A DNA stretch of 64,000 nt, taken from positions 1-64,000 of the forward strand of contig NZ_JAUTDO010000001.1 of the NCBI RefSeq assembly GCF_030646165.1, in the 5' to 3' direction. The stretch's first letter is position 1, and each line of letters begins with the position of its first letter. The notes beneath the pieces were generated by a model that saw only the letters and a list, made by a program, of their open reading frames with translations, was not told the DNA's origin and ran no database searches. The DNA is from Conexibacter sp. CPCC 206217 (GTDB taxonomy: Bacteria > Actinomycetota > Thermoleophilia > Solirubrobacterales > Solirubrobacteraceae). Both the position numbers and the translations under genes were made by a program. Below, piece after piece: positions 8,080-17,220 of this stretch.

Positions 8080-9636
8080 ATGCCACAGCCAGCAGGGAGG
8101 GGAAGTGCAGCGCGCGCGCCATCGGCGGACGGCGCTCACGCCCCCTTGCTCGAGGTGCGCGGGATCGCCAAGCGGTTTGGCGGCGTCCGCGCGCTGGAGG
8201 ACGTCAGCCTGCGACTCGACGGCGGGCAGGTGCACGCGCTGCTGGGCGAGAACGGCGCGGGCAAGAGCACGCTCATCAAGGTGCTCGCCGGCGTCCACCG
8301 GCCCGACGAGGGCGAGCTGTCGATCGACGGCCGCAGCGTCGAGCTGCACAGTCCCAGAGCCGCGCAGGCGCAGGGGATCGCCACGATCTACCAGCATCCG
8401 GCCTTGTTCCCCGACCTCGACGTCGCGGAGAACGTCTTCCTCGGACACACGCGCAGCAACCGCGCGGGCCGGCTCGAGAAGGCCGCGATGCGACGGGAGG
8501 CCGACGAGATCCTGGCGACGCTCGGCGTGAGGCTGCGCGGCAAGGTGCCCGTACGCGGCCTCTCGCTCGCCGACCAGCAGGTCGTCGAGATCGCACGTGC
8601 GCTCTCGCTGCACGCACGGGTCCTGATCATGGACGAGCCGACCGCGTCGCTGTCGGCGCCCGAGGTCGCGCGCCTGTTCGAGGTCGTACGGCGCCTGCGC
8701 GACCGGGGCGTCGCGATCCTCTTCATCAGCCACCGGCTGGACGAGGTCGCCGCGCTCGCCGACCGCGTCACGATCCTGCGCGACGGACGCCACGTGCTGA
8801 CGCGCCCCGCCGCCGAGCTCGAGCGCTCGGACCTGATCGCGGCGATGGTCGGGCGCAGACTCGACGCGCTCTATCCGAAGGCCGCGGCGGAGATCGGCGC
8901 GCCGGTCCTCACCGTGCGAGGCCTCGCACGCAGCGGCGCCTTCGAGGGGATCGACCTCGACGTCCGCGCCGGCGAGATCGTCGGTCTCGCCGGGCTCGTC
9001 GGCGCCGGTCGCACCGAGATCGCGCGCGCCATCTTCGGGATCGACCGGCTCGACGCCGGCACGATCGAAATCGACGGCACGCCCGTGCGGATCGGGTCGC
9101 CCGCCGACGCCGTCGCCCAGGGCATCGCGTACGTGCCCGAGGACCGCCCGCATCACGGCCTCATCCTCACGTTCGACATCACCGCCAACGCGTCGCTGCC
9201 GCTGCTGCGCCGGCTCGGTCGTCACGGCCTGCGCAACCGGCCGCGCGAGCGGCAGATCGCCGCCGAGGCGATCGCCGACCTGCGGATCCGCGCGGCGGGC
9301 GCGGGGCAGCTGACGGGCTCGCTGTCGGGCGGCAACCAGCAGAAGGTGGTGCTGGCGAAGTGGCTGGCGACCTCCCCCCGCGTCCTCATCCTCGACGAGC
9401 CGACGCAGGGCATCGACGTCGGCACCAAGGCCGAGGTCCACCGTCTCATCTCCGGCCTCGCGCAGCAGGGCCTGGCGATCCTGCTGATCTCGAGCGAACT
9501 GCCCGAGGTGCTCGCGATGTCCGACCGGATCGTGGTGATCCGCGAGGGCCGCGTCGGCGGGCGCCTGACGCGCGAGCAGGCGACGCAGGAGACGATCATG
9601 CACGCGGCGACCAGCGAGGTTCCCCTTGCGGCCTGA
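8080..9636 (+). CDS. sugar ABC transporter ATPase (two-domain, RbsA/RhaT type)
   Basis: A 518-residue ATPase with two nucleotide-binding halves, the architecture of carbohydrate-uptake CUT2 importers. The first Walker A is GENGAGKST and the first Walker B ends in MDEPTASLS. In the second half the signature is LSGGNQQKVVLAKWL and Walker B is LILDEPTQGIDVG. As in other CUT2 ATPases, the second Walker A is degenerate (GLVGAGRTE). I prefer ATG 8080 to GTG 8074 because AGAGGAG lies about 9 bases upstream of the ATG. It overlaps the first permease by 11 bases. With the two permeases and lipoprotein it forms one importer at the cytoplasmic membrane. Confidence 0.93.
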   Translation: MPQPAGRGSAARAPSADGAHAPLLEVRGIAKRFGGVRALEDVSLRLDGGQVHALLGENGAGKSTLIKVLAGVHRPDEGELSIDGRSVELHSPRAAQAQGIATIYQHPALFPDLDVAENVFLGHTRSNRAGRLEKAAMRREADEILATLGVRLRGKVPVRGLSLADQQVVEIARALSLHARVLIMDEPTASLSAPEVARLFEVVRRLRDRGVAILFISHRLDEVAALADRVTILRDGRHVLTRPAAELERSDLIAAMVGRRLDALYPKAAAEIGAPVLTVRGLARSGAFEGIDLDVRAGEIVGLAGLVGAGRTEIARAIFGIDRLDAGTIEIDGTPVRIGSPADAVAQGIAYVPEDRPHHGLILTFDITANASLPLLRRLGRHGLRNRPRERQIAAEAIADLRIRAAGAGQLTGSLSGGNQQKVVLAKWLATSPRVLILDEPTQGIDVGTKAEVHRLISGLAQQGLAILLISSELPEVLAMSDRIVVIREGRVGGRLTREQATQETIMHAATSEVPLAA

Positions 9637-10696
9637 CAGACGACTGCTCGCCGCGCCGGGCGCTGCCGCCGCGACCGCCGCGAGCGCCCCGCAGCCCGTC
9701 GGCGACGGCGAGCGCCCGCGCGCGGGCCTGCTGCGCCTCGCCGCCTCGCGTGACGCCGGCCTGCTGCTCGCGCTCGCGCTCGTCGTGCTCGTCGTGACCG
9801 TGCAGGAGCCGACGTTCCTGTCGGCCGGAAACCTGCGCGAGATGCTCTCGACGGTCGCGATCCTGGCGGTGCTCGCGGCCGGGCAGACGCTCGTCGTGCT
9901 GACGCGCAACATCGACCTCTCGGTCGGCGCGGTGCTCGGCCTGACGGCGTACCTCGCCGCCGACCTCGCGCATCGGCACCCCTCGACGTCGATCGTCGTC
10001 GTCGGACTCGTCGCGTGCGCCGCCGGCGCCGGCCTCGGCGCCGTCAACGGCCTGCTCGTGACGGTCGGCCGCGTGCCGGCGATCGTGGCGACGCTCGGCA
10101 CGCTCTACATGTTCCGCGGACTGACGTCGACGATCGCCGGCAGCGAGCAGATCAACGCCGGCGACCTGCCCGACCGCTACCTGTCGTTCTCCGTCGACAC
10201 CGTCGCCGGGATCCCCAACGTCGTCGTCGTCGCCGTCGTCGTGCTCGTGATCTGCGCCTACGTGCTGTCGCAGACGCGCGCCGGTCGCGAGCTGTACGCG
10301 GTCGGCAGCAGCCCGGAGAGCGCGCGCCTGGCCGGGCTGCGGCCGGGGCGCCTGGTGTTCGGCGCCTACGTCGCGGCGGGCCTGCTGGCGGGCCTCGGCG
10401 GTCTGCTCTGGAGCTCGCTCTACGCCGGCGCCGACGCGACGACCGGCACGGGCCTGGAGCTGCAGGTGATCGCGGCGGTCGTCGTCGGCGGGGTCGGCGT
10501 CTTCGGCGGGACCGGCACCGTCGGCGGCGCCGCGCTCGGCGCGCTGTTCCTCGGCGCCGTCCAGAACGGGCTGCTGCTGCTGCGGGTCTCGTCGCTGTGG
10601 CTGCAGGCCGTCTACGGCATCGTGATCCTGCTGGCGGTCGGGCTCGGCGCCTGGATCGCCTACCGCGCCCGCCGCGCGCCGGGAGCGCCGTCATGA
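9626..10696 (+). CDS. sugar ABC transporter permease 1 (RbsC/RhaP-like)
   Basis: A 356-residue polytopic membrane protein of the BPD_transp_2 family with about 8-10 hydrophobic helices. It contains the family motifs VLTRNIDLSVGAVLGL and VVVGGVGVFGGTGTVGG. The start is TTG 9626, inside the 3' end of the ATPase gene, consistent with coupling; an internal start is possible because the first 45 residues are polar. It ends in an ATGA overlap with the second permease. Two non-identical permeases are typical of rhamnose-type rather than ribose-type CUT2 systems. Confidence 0.9.
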   Translation: MRPDRRLLAAPGAAAATAASAPQPVGDGERPRAGLLRLAASRDAGLLLALALVVLVVTVQEPTFLSAGNLREMLSTVAILAVLAAGQTLVVLTRNIDLSVGAVLGLTAYLAADLAHRHPSTSIVVVGLVACAAGAGLGAVNGLLVTVGRVPAIVATLGTLYMFRGLTSTIAGSEQINAGDLPDRYLSFSVDTVAGIPNVVVVAVVVLVICAYVLSQTRAGRELYAVGSSPESARLAGLRPGRLVFGAYVAAGLLAGLGGLLWSSLYAGADATTGTGLELQVIAAVVVGGVGVFGGTGTVGGAALGALFLGAVQNGLLLLRVSSLWLQAVYGIVILLAVGLGAWIAYRARRAPGAPS

Positions 10697-11688
10697 GCGC
10701 CCGTCTCGCCCGGCTGGCCCGCTGGGAGACGGCGCTCGCCGCCTGCCTCGCCGCGGTCCTGCTGTACGGCTTCTTCGCGGTGCCCGGCTTCTGGTCGAGC
10801 TCGAACATGTCGCTGGCGCTGCAGGCGAGCATGCCGACGGCGATCGTCTGCCTCGGGCTCGCGCTCGTGCTGATGACCGGCCAGATCGACATCTCGGTCG
10901 CCTCCGTGCTGGCGCTCTCGAGCACGCTGCTGGGCAAGCTCTACGGGTCGGGCGCGCCGCTGTGGCTGGCGATCGCCGCGGCGCTCGCCGCCGGCGTCGC
11001 CGCCGGCTCGCTCAACGGGCTGCTGATCGCGCGCTTCGGGCTGCCGTCGCTGGTCGTCACGCTCGGGACGCTCGCGCTGTTCCGCGGCATCTGCTTCATC
11101 GTCCTCGGCGACCAGCAGGTCAGCGCGTGGCCGAGCGGCTTCACCTCGCTCAGCTCCGGCAGCGTCGCGGGCGGCTTCCTGACGTGGTCGGTGGTGCTGT
11201 TCGCCGTGCTGCTGGCGCTGCTGGCGCTCGTCTTCGAGGCCACCTGGGTCGGTCGCACGATCCAGGCGATCGGCCGCTCCGCGGATGCCTCGCGCTTCGC
11301 CGGCATCCGCGTCGGCCGCGTCACCTTCGCCGTGTTCGTGCTGTCGGGGCTGCTGGCGGCCGTGGCGGGCGTCGTCGAGACGGCGCGGCTCTCCAGCGCG
11401 AGCCCCGCCAACGGCACCGGGCTGGAGCTGGACGTGATCGCGATCGTGCTGCTCGGCGGCATCAGCATCTTCGGCGGGCGCGGCACGCTCGCCGGCGTCG
11501 TGCTGTCGCTCGGGCTCGTGATCGCGCTGCGCAACGTGCTCGGCCTCGAGGGCGTCGGCGGAGACGTCCAGCAGGTCGTGATCGGCGCGCTGCTGGTCGG
11601 ATCGGTGCTGGTCACCAACGTCGCAGCGGGCGCACGCCGCGCCCGTGTCAGACCCCTGCCGCCCCCACCGGCCCAAGCGGCCGGCTGA
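10693..11688 (+). CDS. sugar ABC transporter permease 2 (RhaQ-like)
   Basis: A 331-residue BPD_transp_2 permease with about 9 hydrophobic segments. The hallmark segments are VLMTGQIDISVASVLALSS and IVLLGGISIFGGRGTLAG. The ATG at 10693 overlaps the previous stop (ATGA). It presumably heterodimerises with the preceding permease. It ends 37 bases before the binding-protein gene. Confidence 0.92.
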   Translation: MSARLARLARWETALAACLAAVLLYGFFAVPGFWSSSNMSLALQASMPTAIVCLGLALVLMTGQIDISVASVLALSSTLLGKLYGSGAPLWLAIAAALAAGVAAGSLNGLLIARFGLPSLVVTLGTLALFRGICFIVLGDQQVSAWPSGFTSLSSGSVAGGFLTWSVVLFAVLLALLALVFEATWVGRTIQAIGRSADASRFAGIRVGRVTFAVFVLSGLLAAVAGVVETARLSSASPANGTGLELDVIAIVLLGGISIFGGRGTLAGVVLSLGLVIALRNVLGLEGVGGDVQQVVIGALLVGSVLVTNVAAGARRARVRPLPPPPAQAAG

Positions 11689-11725
11689 GCAGGGCATCCG
11701 TCTCATCATCAGGAGGAGAACGCAA

Positions 11726-12751
11726 GTGCGCAATCGTTGTCTCTCGCTCGCCGCGATCGGCGCGGCGCTGCTGACCTTCGGCGGCTGCGGCGCCGGTAGC
11801 GGCGACGACGCCGCCGGAACCACCGGCGCCGCCGCCGGCCCCGACGTCGTCTTCATCCCCAAGGTCGTCAACGTCGACTACTTCGACACCGCCGCCGCGG
11901 GCGCCAGAGAGGCTGCCGCGGAGCTCGGCGGCAGATTCGAGATGGTCGGCCCGTCCGACGCGACGGCCGCCTCGCAGGTTCCGTTCATCAACACGCAGGC
12001 GCAGAAGCACGCGGGCGTGATCGCGATCTCCGGCAACGACGCCAACGCCGTCGCGCCGGCGCTCAAGCAGGCAGCCGCCGCCGGCTCGAAGGTGATGAGC
12101 TGGGACTCCGACGTCGCCCCCGACGCGCGCAGCGTCTACGTCGCCGACATCACCGCGGAAGCCGAGGCGCAGAACCAGCTCGACATGCTCGGCGAGCAGA
12201 TGGACTACAGAGGCGAGTTCGCGATCCTCTCCTCCTCGCCGACGGCGACCGCGCAGAACGAGTGGATCGCGGCGATGAAGGAGCTGCTCAGAACGCCCAG
12301 ATACAGCGGCATGAAGCTCGTCAAGATCGCCTACGGCGAGGAGAACGACCAGAAGACGCTGCAGGAGGCGCAGGGCCTGCTGCGCGCCTACCCGAACCTC
12401 AGAGGGATCACCGGCATCTTCTCGATCGCGCCGATGGCGATCGCCCGCGCCGTCGAGCGCGCCGACAAGGTCGGCGACGTCGCGGTGACCGGCGTGGCGC
12501 TTCCCAGCGCCCTTGCCAGCTACCTGAAGAGAGGGACGATCGAGAGAGCCTCGCTGTGGGACGTCACCGACCTCGGGTACCTGACGTACTACGCTGCCGC
12601 GGCCCTCGCGAGAGGGGACATCACGGGCAGAGCGGGCGAGACCTTCAGAGCCGGGCGGATGGGCGAGCGCGAGGTCGGCGAAGACGGCCAGATCGTGCTC
12701 GGCCCGCCGCTGGTCCTCACGAAGGACAACGTCGGCGACTACGACTTCTAG
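11726..12751 (+). CDS. sugar-binding lipoprotein of the ABC importer (RhaS-like)
   Basis: A 341-residue periplasmic-binding-protein fold (Peripla_BP_4 type). GTG 11726 follows a strong AGGAGG (11711-11716). The signal peptide ends in a lipobox-like FGGC with Cys near residue 20, so the protein is a lipid-anchored receptor. The opening FIPKVVNVDYFDTAAAGARE matches rhamnose-type binding proteins. The real ligand may be another deoxysugar or a pentose. Eleven of 17 mature arginines are AGA, while both arginines before the lipobox are CGN. It follows both permeases and precedes the catabolic genes. Confidence 0.88.
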   Translation: MRNRCLSLAAIGAALLTFGGCGAGSGDDAAGTTGAAAGPDVVFIPKVVNVDYFDTAAAGAREAAAELGGRFEMVGPSDATAASQVPFINTQAQKHAGVIAISGNDANAVAPALKQAAAAGSKVMSWDSDVAPDARSVYVADITAEAEAQNQLDMLGEQMDYRGEFAILSSSPTATAQNEWIAAMKELLRTPRYSGMKLVKIAYGEENDQKTLQEAQGLLRAYPNLRGITGIFSIAPMAIARAVERADKVGDVAVTGVALPSALASYLKRGTIERASLWDVTDLGYLTYYAAAALARGDITGRAGETFRAGRMGEREVGEDGQIVLGPPLVLTKDNVGDYDF

Positions 12752-12759
12752 GAGCGACC

Positions 12760-13734
12760 GTGGAAGAGACCGTGAAGACGCCGGAGCGGCGGCCGTACGA
12801 GATCGCGCCGGGCATCTGGCGCCGTGACCTGCCGCTGGCGCCGGGCATCACGGTCGCCGTGCACGTCGTGCGAGGGCCGCTCGGCGCGGTCCTCGTCGAC
12901 ACCGGCTCGGCCGGCGACCACGAGGCGGTCCTGGAGCTGCTGGAGGCCGCCGGGGTGCGCCCGCGCGACGTGCGCGTCGTGCTCGACACGCACAAGCACC
13001 ACGACCACATCGGCGGCAACCGCCAGGCGAAGGAGCGCACCGGCGCGCTGCTGGCCGCGCCCGCCGGCGCGGTCGCGTGGATCGAGGACCACGAGCGCCA
13101 CCTGCGCGAGTTCGCCGAGCACCATCCGGAGCTGCTGCTCCCGACGGCGCAGGAGCGCGCGGAGCTGGCGGCGACGCTCGACGGCGAAGTCGCCGTCGAG
13201 CTGATCGCCGGCGAGGGCTTCACGCTCCGGCTCGGCGACGGGATCGAGCTGCGGGCGCTCGCGCTGCCGGGGCACGTCGAGGACGAGATCGGCCTCGTCG
13301 AGCGGCGCTCCGGCGCGCTGCTGATCGCCGACGCGGTGCCGAACGTCGACTGGCCGCTGTTCCACGGCCATGTCGAGCCGGCCGTGCTGCGCGCGACGCT
13401 GGCGCGCCTGCGCGGGCTGGCGCACGCGGCGCGCGGGCCCGTCAGCCTCGCGCACCGCCCGGTCACCGACGGCGCCGGCCTGCGCGAGACGATCGCCGCG
13501 TGCGAGGCGTTCGTCGACGCGGTCGACGAGCAGCTGCGCGCGCAGCTGCGCGCGGCGGGCGAGCAGTCGTGCACGCTGGGCCAGCTGTGGGAGTCGGCCT
13601 GCGAGACGTTCGGCCGCGCGCGCGAGTTCCGCGGGCTGGCGATGGTCGACGCGCATCTGCGCGGGCTGTCGGCGGACGGCCTGATCGCGCGCACCGCGCC
13701 CGACACCTACCGCTGGATCGCGCCGCGCGCATGA
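12760..13734 (+). CDS. metallo-beta-lactamase-fold hydrolase
   Basis: A 324-residue protein starting at GTG 12760, with AGGAG 5 bases upstream. The metal-binding motif is THKHHDHIGGN, followed by LPGHVEDEIGL (third His) and IADAVPNVDW (Asp). The C-terminal 100 residues are helical with a winged-helix-like end (LSADGLIARTAPDTYRW), as in LACTB2-type proteins. The family hydrolyses esters, thioesters or lactones. Inside a sugar-oxidation operon, opening a sugar lactone is a reasonable but unproven role. It sits 8 bases after the lipoprotein gene and is cotranscribed. Confidence 0.8.
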   Translation: MEETVKTPERRPYEIAPGIWRRDLPLAPGITVAVHVVRGPLGAVLVDTGSAGDHEAVLELLEAAGVRPRDVRVVLDTHKHHDHIGGNRQAKERTGALLAAPAGAVAWIEDHERHLREFAEHHPELLLPTAQERAELAATLDGEVAVELIAGEGFTLRLGDGIELRALALPGHVEDEIGLVERRSGALLIADAVPNVDWPLFHGHVEPAVLRATLARLRGLAHAARGPVSLAHRPVTDGAGLRETIAACEAFVDAVDEQLRAQLRAAGEQSCTLGQLWESACETFGRAREFRGLAMVDAHLRGLSADGLIARTAPDTYRWIAPRA

Positions 13735-13777
13735 GCGGCGCCCGAGACTTCACCGAACGAGGCAGGAGATGACGAAC

Positions 13778-14662
13778 ATGGGCAACCCGATCGGAGTCCA
13801 CTCGCAGGTCTTCGCGGCCGCGTGGGAGGGCGAGCAGCGCAGGGCGGTCGCCGAGCGGGCCGCCGCGGCCGGCTTCGGCTTCCTCGAGGTCACCGTGATG
13901 GATCCGCAGCGGTTCGACGTGCCCGGCACGCGCGCGGCGCTCGACGCCGCCGGCCTCGGGATCGCGTGCTCGACGGCGATGCGGCTGGAGACCGACCTCT
14001 CCAGCGCCGATCGCGCGATCAGCGCGCGCGGCGAGGCGCACATGCGGACGATGCTCGAGCTCGCCTCCGAGCTGGAGGCGCAGTGGCTCGTCGGCGTCAC
14101 CTACGGCGCCTGGGCGAAGTACCCGGCGGCACCGACGCAGGCGGGCACGGCGAACGCGGTCGAGGCGCTCGGCCGCATCGCGGCGCGCGCCGACGAGCTC
14201 GGCGTGTCGATCGGGATGGAGGTCCTCAACCGCTTCGAGAACAACCTCGTCAACACGACGGCGCAGGCGCGCGCGATCGTCGAGCAGGTCGGGTCGCCGC
14301 GGCTGCGGGTGCAGCTCGACAGCTACCACGCGCACCTGGAGGAGAACAGCCAGGCCGACGCCGTCGCCGGCTGCGGCGAGCACCTCGGCTACCTGCACGT
14401 CGGCGAGAGCCACCGCGGACGCCTGGGGACCGGCAGCGTCGACTTCGCGCAGCTGTTCGCGGCCGTCGCCGCGCAGCGGTTCAGCGGCCCGATCGTCTAC
14501 GAGGCGTTCTCGGCGAACGTCGTCGGCGCGGCCGCCGCGCCGCTGCTGTGCGTCTGGCGCGACCAGTGGGAGGACAGCGACGAGGTCGCCGCCGACGCCC
14601 GCCGGTTCATCGCCGCGCAGTTGCGGACGGCGCGTGCGGCGGCAGCCGGGAGCGCATCGTGA
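13778..14662 (+). CDS. TIM-barrel sugar epimerase (D-tagatose/D-psicose 3-epimerase-like)
   Basis: A 294-residue xylose-isomerase-like TIM barrel. It matches ketose 3-epimerases in two signature stretches: EVLNRFENNLVN (metal Glu and Arg), and QLDSYHAHLEE followed by YLHVGESHRG. Length fits the family. ATG 13778 is preferred to ATG 13769 because AGGAG at 13764-13768 is 9 bases from the former and directly abuts the latter. The stop overlaps the next start (GTGA). It probably interconverts ketose sugars in the pathway; the exact substrate is unknown. Confidence 0.8.
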   Translation: MGNPIGVHSQVFAAAWEGEQRRAVAERAAAAGFGFLEVTVMDPQRFDVPGTRAALDAAGLGIACSTAMRLETDLSSADRAISARGEAHMRTMLELASELEAQWLVGVTYGAWAKYPAAPTQAGTANAVEALGRIAARADELGVSIGMEVLNRFENNLVNTTAQARAIVEQVGSPRLRVQLDSYHAHLEENSQADAVAGCGEHLGYLHVGESHRGRLGTGSVDFAQLFAAVAAQRFSGPIVYEAFSANVVGAAAAPLLCVWRDQWEDSDEVAADARRFIAAQLRTARAAAAGSAS

Positions 14663-15681
14663 TCGAGTTCGCCGAGTACCTGCATCCGCGGCCCGACGCC
14701 TTCTGGACGACGTTGCGCCAGGTCGGCGTCGAGCGCGCGGTCAGCACGCTCGACCGCAGCCCCAACCCGATGGGCCACCGCACCGCCGACCTGCCATGGG
14801 GCAGAGGCGCCGTGCGCCAGCTGAAGCAGCGCTACGAGGACATGGGCCTGGAGCTGGTCGGGATCGAGGACTCCCCGCCGCTGGACCGCACGCGGCTCGG
14901 CATCGCCGGCCGCGAGGAGGAGATCGAGCACTTCTGCACGCTCGTGCGCAGCATGGGCGACGCCGGCATTCCGATGCTCTGTTACAACTGGATGGCGGTG
15001 ATCCCGTGGCTGCGGACGTCCGTCACGCTGCGCGGACGGGCCGGCGCGCTCGTCACGGGCTTCGACGCGGAGGCGCTGCGCGACAGCGGTCCGACGTGGG
15101 CTGGCACGGTGCCCGCGGAGCAGTTCTGGGACGCCTTCGAGCACTTCATCAAGCGCGTCGCACCGGTGGCCGAGGAGGCCGGTGTGCGGCTCGCGCTGCA
15201 CCCGGACGATCCGCCGCTGGCGCCGCTGCGCGGAATGGGGCGGATCATGAACTCGCTCGACGCCTTCGAGCGTGTCCTGGAGTTCGTCGACACGCCCGCG
15301 AACTCGCTCACGCTGTGCCAGGGCAACTGGACCCTGATGACCGACGACGTGCCGGGAGCGATCCGCCACTTCGGCGGCATGGGCCGCATCGCCTTCGGCC
15401 ACTTCCGCGACGTGCGCGGGACGGCGGAGCGGTTCGTCGAGACGTTCCACGACGAGGGCCAGACGGACATGCTGCAGGCGATGATCGCCTGGCACGAGAT
15501 CGACTTCGACGGGGTCCTTCGCTGCGACCACGTCCCGACCCTGGAGGGCGACAGCAACATGGATCCGTCGTACTCGTTCCTCGCGCGGCTGCACGCGATC
15601 GGCTACATGACGGGCTTGCGCGAGGCAGCCGTGGCCGCGCTCGCCGCGAACGGGCCGACCGGGATGGAGGTGGCGGGATGA
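14659..15681 (+). CDS. uxuA: mannonate dehydratase (UxuA-like)
   Basis: A 340-residue UxuA-type TIM barrel. Clear UxuA signatures are MLCYNWMAVIPW, LALHPDDPP-APLRGMGRIM, FGHFRDVRGTAERFVETFHD and DFDGVLRCDHVPT. The family dehydrates D-mannonate to 2-keto-3-deoxygluconate with a divalent metal. GTG 14659 overlaps the preceding stop. At 340 residues it is a little shorter than E. coli UxuA. In this locus no KDG kinase or aldolase of the usual hexuronate route is present, so the physiological substrate may be another aldonate. Confidence 0.85.
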   Translation: MIEFAEYLHPRPDAFWTTLRQVGVERAVSTLDRSPNPMGHRTADLPWGRGAVRQLKQRYEDMGLELVGIEDSPPLDRTRLGIAGREEEIEHFCTLVRSMGDAGIPMLCYNWMAVIPWLRTSVTLRGRAGALVTGFDAEALRDSGPTWAGTVPAEQFWDAFEHFIKRVAPVAEEAGVRLALHPDDPPLAPLRGMGRIMNSLDAFERVLEFVDTPANSLTLCQGNWTLMTDDVPGAIRHFGGMGRIAFGHFRDVRGTAERFVETFHDEGQTDMLQAMIAWHEIDFDGVLRCDHVPTLEGDSNMDPSYSFLARLHAIGYMTGLREAAVAALAANGPTGMEVAG

Positions 15682-16337
15682 CCGCGCCGGAGCCGATCGA
15701 CCTCGGCCGCGTCCAGCGCGAGTGCTACGCGGCGGTCGTCTCCGACTGCTGCGACGCGCTCGGGCTGCGCGCGCAGACGCTCGAGAGCGGGATCGTCCCG
15801 CTCGTCGGCGAGGGCGTGCTGGCCGGCTTCGCGCGGCCGGTCCGCTCAGCCGCGGTCGAGCGGGCGCCGGAGCGCCACTACGGTCGCGAGATCGACTTCA
15901 TCGACTCGCTGCTGCCGGGCGACGTGGTGATGGCGCGGTGCACGCCGCCGGCCGCGTTCTGGGGCGAGCTGTTCTCCGCCGCCGCGCGGGGACGCGGCTC
16001 CCATGGCGCGATCGTCGACGGACTGGTGCGCGATCGCGCCCGTGTCGGGAGCGTTGCCGGCTTCACGCTCTTCGGACGGGGGGCGCGGCCGACCGACAGC
16101 CTCGGCCGGATCTCGATCGCCGAGCACGACACGGCGGTCGTCGTCGGCGGGGTGACGGTCCGTCGCGGCGACCTCGTCGTCGCCGACGCCGACGGCGTCG
16201 TGGTCGTCCCGGGCGACGTCGCGCCGGAGGTCGTCGATCGAGCGCTGGAGAAGGCGAGCGCGGAGAGAAGCTCGTTCTCGATGCTGCTCGGCGGCGCGTA
16301 CCTCAGAGAGGTGTGGGAGCGTCATGGCGTCCTCTGA
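15678..16337 (+). CDS. RraA-like / HMG-aldolase family protein
   Basis: A 219-residue member of the RraA/demethylmenaquinone methyltransferase-like fold. The family motif GSHGAIVDGLVRDRARV supplies the Gly-rich loop, the Arg and the Asp used by the class II pyruvate aldolases of this family. ATG 15678 overlaps the UxuA stop. Some members cleave 4-hydroxy-2-oxo acids to pyruvate, others bind RNase E. In a sugar-acid operon an aldolase role is more likely. It overlaps the next gene by 14 bases. Confidence 0.8.
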   Translation: MTAPEPIDLGRVQRECYAAVVSDCCDALGLRAQTLESGIVPLVGEGVLAGFARPVRSAAVERAPERHYGREIDFIDSLLPGDVVMARCTPPAAFWGELFSAAARGRGSHGAIVDGLVRDRARVGSVAGFTLFGRGARPTDSLGRISIAEHDTAVVVGGVTVRRGDLVVADADGVVVVPGDVAPEVVDRALEKASAERSSFSMLLGGAYLREVWERHGVL

Positions 16338-17220
16338 GCGCACGACGGCGCTGTTTCGGGTCGAGCTGCCCGACGGCGCGGGCGCGCTCGCGCGCGGGCG
16401 TGCCGACACGGGTCCGGCCGAGCTGCTGGATCCTGCGCTGACGCTCGCCGACCTGCTCGCCGCGGGCGGCGGCGCGCTCGCGCGGGCGCTGGCAGGACCG
16501 GGCCACGGCCCGCTCCCCTCGGCCGCGCTGCTGCGCGCGCCCGTCGACGTGCAGGAGGTGTGGGCCTGCGGCGTGACCTACCTGCGCTCGCGCGACGCGC
16601 GGATGGAGGAGTCCGAGGCGCAGGCGGACGCCTACAGCCGCGTCTACGCCGCCGACCGTCCCGAGCTGTTCTTCAAGGCGACGGCGGCACGCGTGCGCGG
16701 CGACGGCGAGCCGATCGCCACACGCGCGGACTCGAGCTGGGACGTGCCCGAGCCGGAGCTCACGCTCGTGCTCGACGCGCGCGGCGAGATCGCCGGCTAC
16801 ACGATCGGCAACGACGTCTCCTCGCGCAGCATCGAGGGCGAGAACCCGCTCTACCTCCCCCAGGCCAAGTGCTTCGAGGGCGCGTGCGCGATCGGTCCGG
16901 GGATCGTGCCGACCGACGCGGCCGGCGGCCCCTTCGCGATCCGCCTGACGATCACTCGCGACGGGGCGGCGGTCTACGACGAGGCGACCTCGACGGCCGA
17001 GATGAAGCGGACGTTCGCCGAGCTGGCGCGATACGCGACGCGCGCGCTCGCCTTCCCGGCCGGCGTGCTGCTGATGACCGGAACGTCGCTGGTGCCCGAC
17101 CCGCCGTTCACGCTGCTGCCGGGCGACGAGGTCGCGATCTCCGTGCCGGGCCTCGGACGACTGCGCAACACCGTCGGCGAGCCGGTCGGCCGTCGCGACG
17201 AGGAGAGGAGCCTCGCATGA
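16324..17220 (+). CDS. fumarylacetoacetate-hydrolase family enzyme (keto-deoxy sugar acid dehydratase-like)
   Basis: A 298-residue FAH-fold protein. Motifs DVPEPELTLVL (metal Glu residues), GYTIGNDVSSRSIEGENP and KCFEGACAIGPGI define the family. Members in oxidative pentose routes dehydrate 2-keto-3-deoxy-pentonates to 2-oxoglutarate semialdehyde. The last gene of the locus is the matching semialdehyde dehydrogenase, which supports that assignment. The alternative is C-C bond hydrolysis of an acylpyruvate. ATG 16324 lies inside the RraA-like gene and the stop overlaps the next ATG. Confidence 0.82.
   Translation: MASSERTTALFRVELPDGAGALARGRADTGPAELLDPALTLADLLAAGGGALARALAGPGHGPLPSAALLRAPVDVQEVWACGVTYLRSRDARMEESEAQADAYSRVYAADRPELFFKATAARVRGDGEPIATRADSSWDVPEPELTLVLDARGEIAGYTIGNDVSSRSIEGENPLYLPQAKCFEGACAIGPGIVPTDAAGGPFAIRLTITRDGAAVYDEATSTAEMKRTFAELARYATRALAFPAGVLLMTGTSLVPDPPFTLLPGDEVAISVPGLGRLRNTVGEPVGRRDEERSLA

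Noticed and set aside
13769..13777. ATG at 13769 as the start of the epimerase-like gene
   Set aside because: The ribosome-binding site abuts this ATG; the ATG at 13778 has ideal spacing.
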